Shown: in pieces, positions 1 to 9,116 of the stretch
How the letters are laid out: every line of letters starts with the position of its first letter
Position numbering within the stretch: the first letter of the stretch is position 1
Notes under the pieces: model-generated
The model's input: only the letters and a program-made list of their open reading frames with translations
Database searches by the model: none
What the model was told of the DNA's origin: nothing
Assembly: GCA_017880775.1 (NCBI GenBank)
Contig: JADGRQ010000010.1
Span: 1-64,000, forward strand
Reading direction: 5' to 3'
From: Burkholderiales bacterium
Lineage (GTDB): Bacteria; Pseudomonadota; Gammaproteobacteria; Burkholderiales; SG8-39
Length of the DNA stretch: 64,000 bases
Program-made: the position numbers and the translations under genes

Positions 1-588
1 GATCAGCGCCATGAAGCTGATGCCGAGGGCGACGCTGGGCAGGATGAGGTGGTAAATGAAGGGCCCGAATCCTGTGCTCAGGGCGCGGTAGCCCTGAACG
101 GGCAGCCAGCCCAGCGTCATCGCCATCAGGTAGATCAGGAGGTAGCCGACCACGAAGACCGGAAACGAAAAACCGAACACCGCGAAGCCCATCACCGTGC
201 GGTCGATCCAGGTGCCGGCGCGCCACGCGGCGATCACTCCGATCGGCACGGCGACGAGCACGGTGAAGATGGTCGTGGTGATGGTGAGCGCGATGGTGGG
301 CTCCAGGCGCTGCCCGATCAGCCGCGTCACCGGCTGGTTGGAGAAGATCGAAATGCCGAGATCGCCGTGCACCACGCTCCACAGCCACGACCCGAACTGC
401 TCCCACACCGGGCGGTCGAGGCCGAGCTTGGCGCGCATTACGGCGATCTGCTGCGGCGTCGCTGAATCGCCGGCGATCAGCGCCGCCGGATCGCCGGGGC
501 TCAGGTGCAGGATGCCGAACACCACCAGCGCGACCACGCCGAGCACCGGAATGGTGGCCAGCAGGCGTCGCGCGACATAGCGGTACAT
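1..588 (-). CDS. Dipeptide/oligopeptide-type ABC transporter permease (DppB/GsiC family), 3' end missing
   Basis: Inner-membrane subunit of a peptide-type ABC importer. The ATG at 588 opens MYRYVARRLLATIPVLGVVA, the usual DppB-family start with a first membrane helix, followed by the family's periplasmic stretch (SPGDPAAL, LGLDRPVWEQF, GDLGIS) and further hydrophobic helices. 196 codons are present and the frame is open to base 1, so roughly the last third, with the EAA loop that contacts the ATPase, lies outside the window. It sits 27 bases behind the binding-protein gene on the same strand, so the two are almost certainly one operon. The transported substrate is unknown; the amidohydrolase upstream hints at an amide or heterocyclic nitrogen compound. 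Confidence 0.9.
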   Translation of the reverse strand, partial: MYRYVARRLLATIPVLGVVALVVFGILHLSPGDPAALIAGDSATPQQIAVMRAKLGLDRPVWEQFGSWLWSVVHGDLGISIFSNQPVTRLIGQRLEPTIALTITTTIFTVLVAVPIGVIAAWRAGTWIDRTVMGFAVFGFSFPVFVVGYLLIYLMAMTLGWLPVQGYRALSTGFGPFIYHLILPSVALGISFMALI

Positions 589-615
589 GACGCGCGGCCC
601 GGTTCGCCTTGCGCT

Positions 616-2199
616 TCAGTCCTTCTCGACGTTCCAGTAGAACAGCGGAGGGCTGGCGATCATGCCCTTGAGGTTCTTGCGGTAGGCGATGACGCTGCGG
701 TACTGGCCAAGCGGGATGTAGGTGACGTTCTCCAGGTGGGCCTTCTGCAGTTCGCCGATGATCTGCTTGCGCTTCGCCGGGTCCAACTCGAGTGCCCACC
801 GGCGCGACAGCTCCACGATGCGGCGGTCGCAGGGCCAGCCGTACCAGGCCTGCTCGCAATTCAACGCGAAGGTATTGAGCAGCGGATTGGCGATCCCGGT
901 CATCGTCGCATTGGTGATGAACACGTTCCAGCCGCCCTGGCCGGGCGGGTTCTTCGATGCGCGCCGCTGGGTCATGGTGCTGAAATCCATCGCCTGCACA
1001 TCCACGTTCAAGCCCATGCGCTTCAGCGCCTGGGCGGCGACGAGCGCCGCCGGGTGCAGCACGGCGTTGTCGCTCGGATCCATCAGCACGATGGGCTGGC
1101 CGTTGTAGCCCGCGGCTTTGAGCAAGGCCTTCGCCTTCTCCGGATTGAAGCCCTGCAGCGCCTCCGAGCCGAGCCGCGACTCGTTCTGCGTGCCGCAGCC
1201 GTACATGGCCGGGCACTCCTGGTAGCGCTTGGCGTCGCCGATCACCACTTCGAGGAATTCGCTCTGCTTGATGCCCCACATCAGCGCCTGCCGCGCCTCC
1301 TTCTTGTCGAACGGCGGATGCAGGTGGTTGGTCAGCATGAACAGCACGTAACCGAGCGGATCGTTGGGCCGCACGACCACGTCCGGGTTTTTATCGAGAA
1401 TGCGGACCAGGTCGTTCGCCGGGGATTCGAGCACGTCCACCTCGCCGTTGCCCAGCGCGGCGATCGCGACCGCGGCATCGGGCATGTAGACCGACTCGAC
1501 GCGGTCGATCTTCACCACCTTGCCGCCTGCGGCCTGGCTGGGCGGCTCCTTGCGCGGCACGTAGCCTTCGAATTTTTCGTAGACCACCTTGACGCCGGGA
1601 ACGAATTCCTCCTTTACGAAGCGGAACGGGCCGGAGCCGATCACTTCCGTGATCTGGGTGTTCGGGTCGGTCTTCGCGATCCGCTCGGGCATCATGAACG
1701 GCACGTTGCTGTCGATCTTGCCGAGCGCCTCGAGCACGAAGCCGACCGGCTGCTTCAGCACCAGCCGGAAGCTCCTGTCGTCGATCGCCTCTATCCTGTC
1801 GGTGAATCCCATCAGCGCGCGGCCCATGCCGTCCTTGGCGCCCCAGCGCCGGGTCGAGGCCACGCAATCGGCCGAGCGTACCGGCGTGTTGTCGTGCCAC
1901 TTGAGGCCGCCGCGCAGCGTGAAGGTGTAGGTGAGCTTGTCCGCGCTCACCTGCCAGCTGTCCACCATCTGCGGCCGCGGCTCGTTGTTCGCGTCCAGCG
2001 CAAACAGCGTGTCCCACACCATGTAGGCGTGATTGCGCGTGATGTAGGCGGTGGTCCAGATCGGATCGACGATTTTCAGCGCGCCGATCGGTACCGAGCG
2101 GATCACCTTCTTCTGCGCCAGCGCCTCGGATGCGCATCCCGCCGCAATGCAGGCAACGATCGCAAGCAGGCCGGCGAGGCCGCGGGTTCTCACGTGCAT
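616..2199 (-). CDS. ABC transporter substrate-binding protein, family 5 (DppA/OppA type)
   Basis: Periplasmic receptor of 527 residues, a normal size for SBP family 5. A basic and hydrophobic N-terminus ends in AAGCASEALAQ; cleavage after ALA is likely, and the Cys could instead make it a lipoprotein. The mature part has typical family patterns: a WTTAYITRNHAYMVWDTLFA-like opening, TYTFTLRGGLKWHDNTPV and a C-terminal NVTYIPLGQY segment. It lies between the amidohydrolase (66-base gap) and a DppB-type permease (27-base gap), so it is the receptor of that importer. Comparable proteins bind peptides, nickel-chelates, opines or other small nitrogenous molecules; nothing in the sequence fixes the ligand. 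Confidence 0.92.
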   Translation of the reverse strand: MHVRTRGLAGLLAIVACIAAGCASEALAQKKVIRSVPIGALKIVDPIWTTAYITRNHAYMVWDTLFALDANNEPRPQMVDSWQVSADKLTYTFTLRGGLKWHDNTPVRSADCVASTRRWGAKDGMGRALMGFTDRIEAIDDRSFRLVLKQPVGFVLEALGKIDSNVPFMMPERIAKTDPNTQITEVIGSGPFRFVKEEFVPGVKVVYEKFEGYVPRKEPPSQAAGGKVVKIDRVESVYMPDAAVAIAALGNGEVDVLESPANDLVRILDKNPDVVVRPNDPLGYVLFMLTNHLHPPFDKKEARQALMWGIKQSEFLEVVIGDAKRYQECPAMYGCGTQNESRLGSEALQGFNPEKAKALLKAAGYNGQPIVLMDPSDNAVLHPAALVAAQALKRMGLNVDVQAMDFSTMTQRRASKNPPGQGGWNVFITNATMTGIANPLLNTFALNCEQAWYGWPCDRRIVELSRRWALELDPAKRKQIIGELQKAHLENVTYIPLGQYRSVIAYRKNLKGMIASPPLFYWNVEKD

Positions 2200-2265
2200 G
2201 GGATTCTCCGGGTTAGTGTCGAGCTGGAGGATGCGCGGGCCGATTGCGCACTGTCAAGACCGCAG

Positions 2266-3651
2266 TCATGACAAAGGTGCGAAACCGGGCGGCCGCGCGA
2301 GATCCGGGCGGCTGTCGAACAGGCGCTTCCAGGCGATGCGCCCGATGCGCCCGGCCTCGGCGATGATGCGTTCCTCGTCCATCGTGAGCACCTTTCCGCC
2401 GCGCATGATCCAACGCCCGTCCACCATCACGTCCTCCACGTCGCGCGCCTGTCCCTGGTGCACCAGGTTCGGGATCACGCGCATGACCGGCACCATGTGG
2501 GCGCGCTGCAGACCGATCATGATGAGGTCGGCCTTGTAGCCGGGAATCAGCGCGCCGCCGTCGTCGAACCCCATCGCCTTGTAGCCGTTGAGCGTTCCCC
2601 AGCGCAGCGCCTGCTCGGGCGTGGGCGCGCGCCCGTCGGCGCGGCGGATGCGCTCCATGAACATGCCCGTGCGGACCACTTCCACCATGTCTTCGGCCAT
2701 GTTGTCGGTGCCCATGCCGATGTTGCAGCCGGCGGACTCCAGTTCGGAGATGCGCGGGCTCAGGCCGCGGCGTGCCGCGATCGCCGAATTGAACGCGACC
2801 GAGCAGCCGCAGCGGCCGAGCAGCGCCTCCTCGCGCGGCTCCATGCAGCGGCAATGGGCCCCGATCATGCGGTTGTTGAGGAAACCAACCTCGTCGAGGT
2901 ATTCGGTCGGCAGGCGACCGCGCACCGCCTTCACCGCCGCGACCTCGCCCCAGATCTGGTTCAGGTGGATGGTTGCCACGGTGTCGAGCTTCTGCTGGAG
3001 AGCGCGCAGGTCGCGCAACAACTCCGGTGAGCACATGTCGGGCGCCCAAGCGGAGACGCCGGTCGAAATGCGGCCCCCGGCCATGCCGTGGCGCTTCGCG
3101 TGCAGGGCTTCTATGCTCCTCAGGCAGCGCTCGCCGAGCGCGCGGTCGACCTCGAACCCGCCCTGGTCGCCTATTCCGCCCTTGGCTTTGTCCCAGGCGC
3201 GCTCGGCCAAGAGGAACCTCACGCCGGTTGCCGCCAACGCCTCGACGTAGCCTTCGATGCCGGTCCAATCCTCGAGGATCGCGGTCGTGCCGCTGCGTAT
3301 GGCCTCCAGCACGCCAAGCTGGGAGATCAGGCTGCGCTCCTCCGGGTCGAGCGGGGGCAGCGGGATCGGCGACAGGCCGCCGGTGAACGGCGGCTTGTGC
3401 GGCGGCGACAGGTCCTCGAAGACGCCGCGGGCGATCGTCATGCCGAGATGGGTGTGCAGGTTCGCGAAGCCTGGCATTACCGCCTTGCCGCTCGCGGCTA
3501 TGCGCCCGGCCTGCGGATAGCGGGCGAGAATCTCGCTGCTCGGTCCGACCGCAGCGATGCGCCCAGCCTCGATGGCTACAGCGCCGCCGTAGATGACGCT
3601 GTCCTGGGCATCGACGGTGACGACGGTGGCGTCGTGGATCACGAGGGTCAT
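2266..3651 (-). CDS. Amidohydrolase family protein (TrzA/AtzB/cytosine-deaminase-like)
   Basis: Metal-dependent hydrolase of about 461 residues that probably deaminates or dechlorinates a heterocycle or opens an amide ring in the cytoplasm. Metal ligands are visible: HTH at residues 66-68, His229 in TIHLNQ, His266 in GAHCRC and Asp316 in GTDN, the pattern of the mononuclear subtype III branch. The ORF could be read from 3696, but a GGGAG box lies about 6 bases before the ATG at 3651, with a second adjacent ATG at 3654, so 3651 is chosen. It heads an operon with a dipeptide-type receptor and permease, which suggests that the importer supplies its substrate. The exact substrate cannot be read from the sequence. 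Confidence 0.88.
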   Translation of the reverse strand: MTLVIHDATVVTVDAQDSVIYGGAVAIEAGRIAAVGPSSEILARYPQAGRIAASGKAVMPGFANLHTHLGMTIARGVFEDLSPPHKPPFTGGLSPIPLPPLDPEERSLISQLGVLEAIRSGTTAILEDWTGIEGYVEALAATGVRFLLAERAWDKAKGGIGDQGGFEVDRALGERCLRSIEALHAKRHGMAGGRISTGVSAWAPDMCSPELLRDLRALQQKLDTVATIHLNQIWGEVAAVKAVRGRLPTEYLDEVGFLNNRMIGAHCRCMEPREEALLGRCGCSVAFNSAIAARRGLSPRISELESAGCNIGMGTDNMAEDMVEVVRTGMFMERIRRADGRAPTPEQALRWGTLNGYKAMGFDDGGALIPGYKADLIMIGLQRAHMVPVMRVIPNLVHQGQARDVEDVMVDGRWIMRGGKVLTMDEERIIAEAGRIGRIAWKRLFDSRPDLARPPGFAPLS

Positions 3652-3709
3652 CATTCTCTCCCTTTCATGCGGGGTCGAAAATTCTTCTCCGTACACACGC
3701 TAACACACA

Positions 3710-3729
3710 GACAAATCATGACAAATCAC
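3710..3729. promoter_or_regulatory. Tandem 9-bp direct repeat in divergent promoter region
   Basis: The 9-mer GACAAATCA occurs at 3710-3718 and again at 3720-3728, one helical turn apart, in the 168-base gap between the divergent amidohydrolase operon and the M48 peptidase gene. Two same-face half-sites with a 10-bp period are the usual shape of a response-regulator or similar operator. No bound regulator can be named. Confidence 0.4.
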
Positions 3730-3819
3730 CTGTTGTGGCCGCGAAACCGATAGCACATACTCGCCTTGCAGCGGCGTCCCCCGAAGCGCCGGGGGCCTAC
3801 GGATCCATGGAGGGAAGCC

Positions 3820-4587
3820 ATGAAGACGTGCATCGCGGTCGTGTTCTTGCTGGTCACGAACCTTGGCTGGTCGCAGGCGCCGCCGAACGGCAGGCAGCAG
3901 AACCTCTCGGCGTATCCGGAGTCCGAGGCGTCCGCAGCATGGCATGCGCTCGCCGCAAGCTATGTGCGCCAGGCGCTCAAGGAACACACGCTGGACGACG
4001 AACCGGTCCTGAATGCGCGCGTCGACGCCGTCATGGCCGCGGTGGGCGCGGCTGCTGCTGCGATCGACCCGCGCTTTTCCGCATCCTACTGGAGGGCCAT
4101 CCTGATCGCAGACTTCGGCCGCGGCGCATCGGCTTTCCCGGGGGGGACTTTGATCGTCGACGCGAAGTTCGTGCGCGCGCTCGAATTCACCGACGACGAA
4201 CTCGCCTTCGTGCTCTCCCATGAAGTGGCGCACGTCATCGCGGGGCACGCTATCGAAAAGCTCTCGTTCATGGCCGGCCAACTCGGCAAGGACAAGGCGC
4301 CCACGGCGCGCACGGCCTTGCTCGAGTTTCTCACCCGGGATTCGTACGCGGCAATGTTCCGTCCTACGGCGCGCTTGCAGGAGCGCGAGGCGGACGCGAT
4401 CGGGGCGGCGATCCTGTTTGCATCCGGATACGACCCGCAACGGGCCCTGAAGCTGTTTGAAAAACTGGAGGTCGTGGAGACCCGCGGCGAGGGGCTGGGC
4501 GACGAGGACACGCACGATGCGGCGAGCGTGCGAAGAACAGCAGTTGCCGAAGTTTTTGCCGAACTGCGGCAGCGCGTTGCACCTTAA
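3820..4587 (+). CDS. Secreted M48 family zinc metallopeptidase
   Basis: Exported protease of 255 residues. The ATG at 3820 follows GGAGGGAAG and starts a signal peptide (MKTCIAVVFLLVTNLGWSQA). The zinc site is HEVAH at 134-138 with the third ligand Glu190 in the EREADAIG motif, the standard M48 arrangement found in BepA and LoiP, which act in periplasmic outer-membrane quality control. It lacks the TPR domain of BepA and is nearer LoiP in size. Its stop overlaps the stop of the convergent livF gene by 4 bases. Function beyond peptidase is inferred from the family. Confidence 0.9.
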   Translation: MKTCIAVVFLLVTNLGWSQAPPNGRQQNLSAYPESEASAAWHALAASYVRQALKEHTLDDEPVLNARVDAVMAAVGAAAAAIDPRFSASYWRAILIADFGRGASAFPGGTLIVDAKFVRALEFTDDELAFVLSHEVAHVIAGHAIEKLSFMAGQLGKDKAPTARTALLEFLTRDSYAAMFRPTARLQEREADAIGAAILFASGYDPQRALKLFEKLEVVETRGEGLGDEDTHDAASVRRTAVAEVFAELRQRVAP

Positions 4588-5297
4588 TACAATTCCCACC
4601 ACGACCCCTGGGCCGCGAGAAGTTCAGCGGCCGGTTTCTCCAGGACGATGCGGCCGGACTTCATGACGTAGGCGCGGTCGGCCACGCCAAGCGCGGTCTT
4701 GATGTTCTGTTCCACCAGAATGATGGCGGTACCGAAGCGGCGATTGATCTGCCGCGCAGTCTCGAGCACCCGCTGCACCAGCACCGGGGCCAATCCGATC
4801 GAGGGTTCGTCCATCATCATCAGACGGGGCCGCGGCATCAACGCCATGCCCACCGCCACCATTTGCTGCTGGCCCCCGGACAGGGTGCCAGCGCGATGCG
4901 CGCGGCGCTCTTCGAGCATCGGGAACAGTTCGATCACCTCGCGCAGCCGCGTGGCGGTCGCGGCCTTGTCGCGCTGCGTGTACGCCCCGAGCATCAGGTT
5001 CTCGATCACGGTGAGATCGGGGAACACGCCACGGCCCTGCGGTACCAGCGCCATGCCGCGCCGTACGTTTTCGACCGGGTCGCCGTTGGCCCACGCCTCG
5101 CCGGCGAAACGCACCCGGCCTGCGCGCGCCGGCAGCAGCCCGAGGATGGTCTTCAGCATAGTGGACTTGCCGGCGCCGTTATGGCCAAGCATGGCCACCA
5201 CTTCTCCCTCGCGCACGCGCAGCGCGACGCCCTGGAGCACGGTCTTCTTGCCGTAACCCGATTCGATGCCTTCGACTTCGAGCAGGACGTCGCCCAT
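4584..5297 (-). CDS. livF: Branched-chain amino acid-type ABC transporter ATP-binding protein LivF
   Basis: Second ATPase of a HAAT importer, 237 residues. It shows Walker A GHNGAGKS, signature LSGGQQQ and Walker B MMMDEPS, and ends with the EQN(I)KTAL motif typical of LivF. The reading frame can be extended to a TTG at 5303, but a GGAG box sits about 7 bases before the ATG at 5297, so this start is preferred; livG ends at 5300. It is the last gene of the livKHMGF-type operon running from 9022 to 4584. The substrate could be leucine-type amino acids, but HAAT importers of soil betaproteobacteria also carry aromatic acids, urea or amides. Confidence 0.93.
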   Translation of the reverse strand: MGDVLLEVEGIESGYGKKTVLQGVALRVREGEVVAMLGHNGAGKSTMLKTILGLLPARAGRVRFAGEAWANGDPVENVRRGMALVPQGRGVFPDLTVIENLMLGAYTQRDKAATATRLREVIELFPMLEERRAHRAGTLSGGQQQMVAVGMALMPRPRLMMMDEPSIGLAPVLVQRVLETARQINRRFGTAIILVEQNIKTALGVADRAYVMKSGRIVLEKPAAELLAAQGSWWELY

Positions 5298-5299
5298 CG

Positions 5300-6067
5300 T
5301 CAAACTCCGAAGTAAATCTCGGTGAGCGCCGGGTCGCGCGTGATCCCGGCGGGCGGGCCGGCGGCCAGCACGCGGCCCTGGTGCAGGAACACGACCTCGT
5401 CGGAGAGTTCCGAGATCAACTCCATGTTGTGCTCGATCAGCAGCACGGTCTTGCCGTGCTCGACCAGCCGCCTGACCATCGGCACGATCCTGCGCAGCGA
5501 TTCGCCGTCGAGTCCCGAGGTCGGCTCATCGAGCAGCATCACCGGGGCGTCGGTGGCGAAGATCCGCGCCATCGAGAGAAGCTTCTGCTCGGGGTAGGCC
5601 AGGTCCTCGGCCAGTTCGCGCGCGCGATCCGCGAGCCCGAAAAAGTTCAGCACCTCCATGGCCCGTGCGCGCGTGCGATTCTCCTCGGCGCGAACGGCGC
5701 CCGCGCGCAGGAACAGGCTGAACACGTTCTCGCCTACGGGCGTCGCGCACCCGAGCAGCACGTTTTCGAGCACGCTCATCTTGCTCCACAGCCGCAGGTG
5801 CTGGAACGTGCGCACCACGCCCAGCCGTTCCACCTGGTGTGGCGCGAGGCCGAGCAGCTCCCGGCCCTGAAACCGGATCGAGCCCCGGTCGGCGCTCAGG
5901 AAGCCGGTGATGAGATTGAACACGGTGGTCTTGCCGGCACCGTTCGGCCCGATCAGCCCGGTAATCAGTCGCGGCCGCACGTCGAACGTGCAACCGTCCA
6001 CGGCCTGGATGCCGCCGAACGCGCGTGCGACGCCCTGCAGCGACATGATCGCCGGTTCAGCGGCCAT
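5300..6067 (-). CDS. livG: Branched-chain amino acid-type ABC transporter ATP-binding protein LivG
   Basis: First ATPase of the HAAT importer, 255 residues, normal for LivG. It has Walker A GPNGAGKTT, a LivG-type NLITGF segment after it, the FQHLRLW Q-loop region, Walker B VMLLDEPTSGLDGES and the H-loop LLIEHNMELI. It begins 5 bases behind livM and ends just before livF, so translation is probably coupled. It would form an ATPase heterodimer with the LivF at 4584-5297 on the cytoplasmic face. One point differs from the commonest form: the signature before Walker B reads AYPEQKLLS rather than LSYGQQRRLE, as it does in a subset of LivG proteins. Confidence 0.93.
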   Translation of the reverse strand: MAAEPAIMSLQGVARAFGGIQAVDGCTFDVRPRLITGLIGPNGAGKTTVFNLITGFLSADRGSIRFQGRELLGLAPHQVERLGVVRTFQHLRLWSKMSVLENVLLGCATPVGENVFSLFLRAGAVRAEENRTRARAMEVLNFFGLADRARELAEDLAYPEQKLLSMARIFATDAPVMLLDEPTSGLDGESLRRIVPMVRRLVEHGKTVLLIEHNMELISELSDEVVFLHQGRVLAAGPPAGITRDPALTEIYFGV

Positions 6068-6072
6068 CGCGA

Positions 6073-6948
6073 TTATCTACCATGGCGCGCACGGCCGAGG
6101 ATGCCTTCGGGCCGGAACAGCATGAAGATGATCAGCAGCGCGCCGTAGATTACCTGCCGCATCGGCGCTGCCACCGTGTCCGGGATGGCGAGGAACTTGA
6201 GCAGCTCAGGGATAGCCAGCAGCAGGAAGGCGCCGACGATCGGGCCGGCCAGACGCTCGCTTCCGCCGAGGATGACCAGCGACGCGATGAAGATCGACTC
6301 ATGCAGTGCGAAGCTCGATGGATTGATGTAGGTGATGTAGTGGGCGTACAGGCTGCCGGCCATCGCGCCGAGCGCAGACGATATGCATGCGATCACGATC
6401 TTGACCAGCACCACGTTCTTGCCCATCGCCTGTGCGGCGATTTCGTCGTCGCGGATCGCATGCAGGACGCGGCCAAACGCGGAATTGGTCAGGCGCCAGC
6501 AGATCGCCCAGGTCAGCACGGCGAACGCGGTCGCCAGGAACACGTACTCGAACGGCTGGTCGATGACCCAGCCGAACAGGTTCGGCCTGGGGATTCCCGG
6601 CAGACCGGCATGGCCGTTGGTCAGGTCCGTCCAGTTCATGAAAACGGCGAGCACCACCACCTGCAACCCGAACGACGCCACCACATAATAATCGCCCGCG
6701 ACCCGCAGCGACGGGATCGCCACCAGCGCGGATGCGAATGCGCCCGCGCCCGCGGCGACGACCATGCCGCCCCAGAAACCCATGCCCAGCTTGAGCGCGG
6801 CCAGGGCGGAGGCATAGGCACCGATGCCGTAGATCGCCGCATGCGCGAGCGAGAAAATGCCTGAGTAGCCGATCAGCAGGTTCAGCGACAACGCGAGGAT
6901 CGCGTAGATCCCGACCATCACCAGAAAGTGTGCCAGGTAGGCGGTCAT
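6073..6948 (-). CDS. livM: Branched-chain amino acid-type ABC transporter permease LivM
   Basis: Inner-membrane permease, 291 residues from the ATG at 6948, 7 bases behind livH. The start MTAYLAHFLVMVGIYAILAL and the NLLIGYSGIFSLAHAAIYGIG segment are diagnostic of LivM. Several hydrophobic helices follow, and the cytoplasmic coupling loop appears as FGRVLHAIRDDEIAAQAMG. The frame is open further upstream to 7206, but that extension lies inside livH in another frame and has no hydrophobic or family features, so it is rejected. It pairs with LivH to make the translocation channel of this operon. Confidence 0.94.
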   Translation of the reverse strand: MTAYLAHFLVMVGIYAILALSLNLLIGYSGIFSLAHAAIYGIGAYASALAALKLGMGFWGGMVVAAGAGAFASALVAIPSLRVAGDYYVVASFGLQVVVLAVFMNWTDLTNGHAGLPGIPRPNLFGWVIDQPFEYVFLATAFAVLTWAICWRLTNSAFGRVLHAIRDDEIAAQAMGKNVVLVKIVIACISSALGAMAGSLYAHYITYINPSSFALHESIFIASLVILGGSERLAGPIVGAFLLLAIPELLKFLAIPDTVAAPMRQVIYGALLIIFMLFRPEGILGRARHGR

Positions 6949-6955
6949 CGCGGGC

Positions 6956-7840
6956 TCAGATTTCCGCGGACTGGATCTTGCGGCCGAAGAATCCGCGCGG
7001 ACGCACCACGATGAAGACCAGGAACACGCCGAAAGAGATGGTCGATTGCCATTCCGAGGGGATTTTCCAGACACCGAGGTTTTCCAGCAGTGCGAGGAAC
7101 AGCGCACCGAGCAGCGCCCCCGGAATTGAGCCGATGCCGCCCATGATGACCGCCACGGAGGCGAGCAGCACGAAGGTGGTGCCGCGATACGGCTCGACCC
7201 CGACATCCATCGCCAACAGGATCCCGGCCGGGGCGGAAATCGCCGAGCCCACCGCGTAGGTCAGCAGGTGGACGCGGCGCAGGTCGATGCCCACCGTGCG
7301 CGCCATCTCGGGCGAGGACGATACTGCGCGGATCGCCCGGCCCCACAGCGAGTACTTGAGGAAGGCCACCAGGCCCAGAAACCCGAAGATCGCGGTCGCG
7401 ACGCTCACCAGGTGAAGCCGGGTGAGGAACACCGGTCCGATCTGCACGGCATCGGCGAGCGGGCCCACATCCATGCGCAGCGGGTCGGGCGTGAAAATGA
7501 TCGCGAGCAGGTTCTCGATCAGGATCAGCAGGCCGAGCGACGCGATGAACAGCGTGGTGCGGATCGCGCCGCGGCGCTCGAGCGGCTGGTAGATGGCGAA
7601 GTCGATCAGCATCCCGGAGAGCGCGGCCGCAGCAATCGCGCCGGTTACCGCGACGGCGAGCGGCAATCCGAGCAGCTTCTGACCCGCGTAGGCGTAGTAA
7701 GCGGCCAGCGTGAAGACTGCCCCGTGCGCAACGTGGAAGTGAAGCGTCGTGCCGTAGATCAGCCCCCAGCCAAGCGCGCAGAGGGCGTAGAGGCTCCCTA
7801 CTACAAGTCCGGTCGCCGCGAGCTGGAGGAAAAGATCCAA
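6956..7840 (-). CDS. livH: Branched-chain amino acid-type ABC transporter permease LivH
   Basis: Inner-membrane permease, 294 residues. MDLFLQLAATGLVVGSLYAL is the standard LivH start; eight or so hydrophobic helices follow, with the coupling loop SLWGRAIRAVSSSPEMARTV and the conserved GGIGSIPGALLGALFLALLE near the end. It lies 48 bases behind the binding-protein gene and 7 bases ahead of livM. It forms the membrane heterodimer with LivM. Nothing unusual in length or residues. Confidence 0.94.
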   Translation of the reverse strand: MDLFLQLAATGLVVGSLYALCALGWGLIYGTTLHFHVAHGAVFTLAAYYAYAGQKLLGLPLAVAVTGAIAAAALSGMLIDFAIYQPLERRGAIRTTLFIASLGLLILIENLLAIIFTPDPLRMDVGPLADAVQIGPVFLTRLHLVSVATAIFGFLGLVAFLKYSLWGRAIRAVSSSPEMARTVGIDLRRVHLLTYAVGSAISAPAGILLAMDVGVEPYRGTTFVLLASVAVIMGGIGSIPGALLGALFLALLENLGVWKIPSEWQSTISFGVFLVFIVVRPRGFFGRKIQSAEI

Positions 7841-7888
7841 GACCGGGCCGCCCCTAACTCGGCTGAGATGCGCGGCTGTGAAGCGGGG

Positions 7889-9022
7889 CTAAGGGGCGGC
7901 CTTGATGATCTTCTCGACTACGACCTTGCCGCCCTTCAAGGTTCCGACTTCGATGTCCATCACCGCGCCGTGATTGGCCTGGAACACGAGCTTGCCCGAG
8001 ATGGTGTCGAAGGTGCGGATCGATTCGATCGCGTTCTTGACGCCCTCGCCGGTCAACGCGCCGCCGTTTTTCTTGATGGCTTCCTCGGCGGCGCGGGCAA
8101 AGATCTTCGTCGCGCTGTAGTACTGCACCGCGAAAAAGCCGGCGTCGGTCTTGTACTTTTCCTTGAACTTCCTGGCGAAAGCCGAGTCCGGATCGAACGG
8201 CAACCGGGTCGTCAAGATTCCCTCGGCGCCCTTGGATTTCATGGTCTCGGGCACCAGGATCCACGAGGTTCCCGCCATCGGGATGGTAATGCCGAGTTCG
8301 CGCGCCTGGTCCGCGATGATCGAGACGTTGCGCCCGTAGGAAGAGATGAACAGCAGATCGCCGCCTCGCGCCTTGAGCTTCGCGAGCTGCGCGCGAAAAT
8401 CGGTGGCATCGAGGGCCACCTGCTCCTCGGCCAGCACTTTGCCTCCCGCCGCGCCGTACTTTTCCCTGAACGTCTTGGCGGCATTGCGGCCGGCCTCGTC
8501 GTTGGCAACGATCAGGACCGCACTACCGAGCTTCTTGTCTTTCGCAAGCCACTCGGCGATGACGCCCACCTCGTTCGACACCACCGGGATGTTGTTGTAC
8601 AGGTAGTCCTTGTTGGCGAGGTTGTCGGATTGGCCGCCGCCATTCATGATCACAACCTTGTTCTGGACCGCGATCGGTTGCACCGCGAGCGTGGGTGACG
8701 AGTACGAGGTCAGGCTGAACGGCACCTTCTCCACCTCCACCAAACGCCGCATCGCGTTGACCGCCTTGGAGGCGTCCGCGGCGTGATCCTCGTAGATCAC
8801 TTCGAGCTTGCGCCCGGCGATGCCACCGGCGGCGTTGATCTCCTCGGCGGCCATCTCGGCGCCGCCCTTCATCCAGACGCCATAGGAAGCGCCCGATCCG
8901 GTGAGCGGAAGAATCGCGCCGATTTTGATCGGATTACCCTGGGCGGCCGCCGGGACGGCCGCAGTGGTCACACCAGCGAACAGGGCGAGGGAGAACAGAG
9001 CCGACAGGATCTTGTTGCGCAT
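7889..9022 (-). CDS. HAAT-type ABC transporter substrate-binding protein (LivK-like)
   Basis: Periplasmic receptor, 377 residues from the ATG at 9022, which follows GGAGG by 9 bases. The signal peptide runs to PAAAQG; the mature part starts IKIGAILPLTGSGASYG, the classical type I periplasmic-binding fold opening, and keeps NAAGGIAGRKLEVIYED. The frame is open upstream to 9649 but the signal peptide and ribosome site fix the start. It heads the livHMGF operon. A 178-base divergent region with palindromes (9117-9176) separates it from the Mla-type operon. The ligand is not predictable: this subgroup includes receptors for amides, aromatic acids and branched-chain amino acids. Confidence 0.93.
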   Translation of the reverse strand: MRNKILSALFSLALFAGVTTAAVPAAAQGNPIKIGAILPLTGSGASYGVWMKGGAEMAAEEINAAGGIAGRKLEVIYEDHAADASKAVNAMRRLVEVEKVPFSLTSYSSPTLAVQPIAVQNKVVIMNGGGQSDNLANKDYLYNNIPVVSNEVGVIAEWLAKDKKLGSAVLIVANDEAGRNAAKTFREKYGAAGGKVLAEEQVALDATDFRAQLAKLKARGGDLLFISSYGRNVSIIADQARELGITIPMAGTSWILVPETMKSKGAEGILTTRLPFDPDSAFARKFKEKYKTDAGFFAVQYYSATKIFARAAEEAIKKNGGALTGEGVKNAIESIRTFDTISGKLVFQANHGAVMDIEVGTLKGGKVVVEKIIKAAP

Positions 9023-9116
9023 TGAGGACAACCTCCATTGGCAGGATGCCGCGCGGAGTATCGGATTCATGCCCGGCGAAGTCAATCCATCCAACTCATC
9101 GGCAGCATCTTCACGA

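Noticed and set aside
505-2271. A 588-codon open frame on the plus strand
   Set aside because: Antisense to the family 5 binding-protein gene; no recognisable domain.
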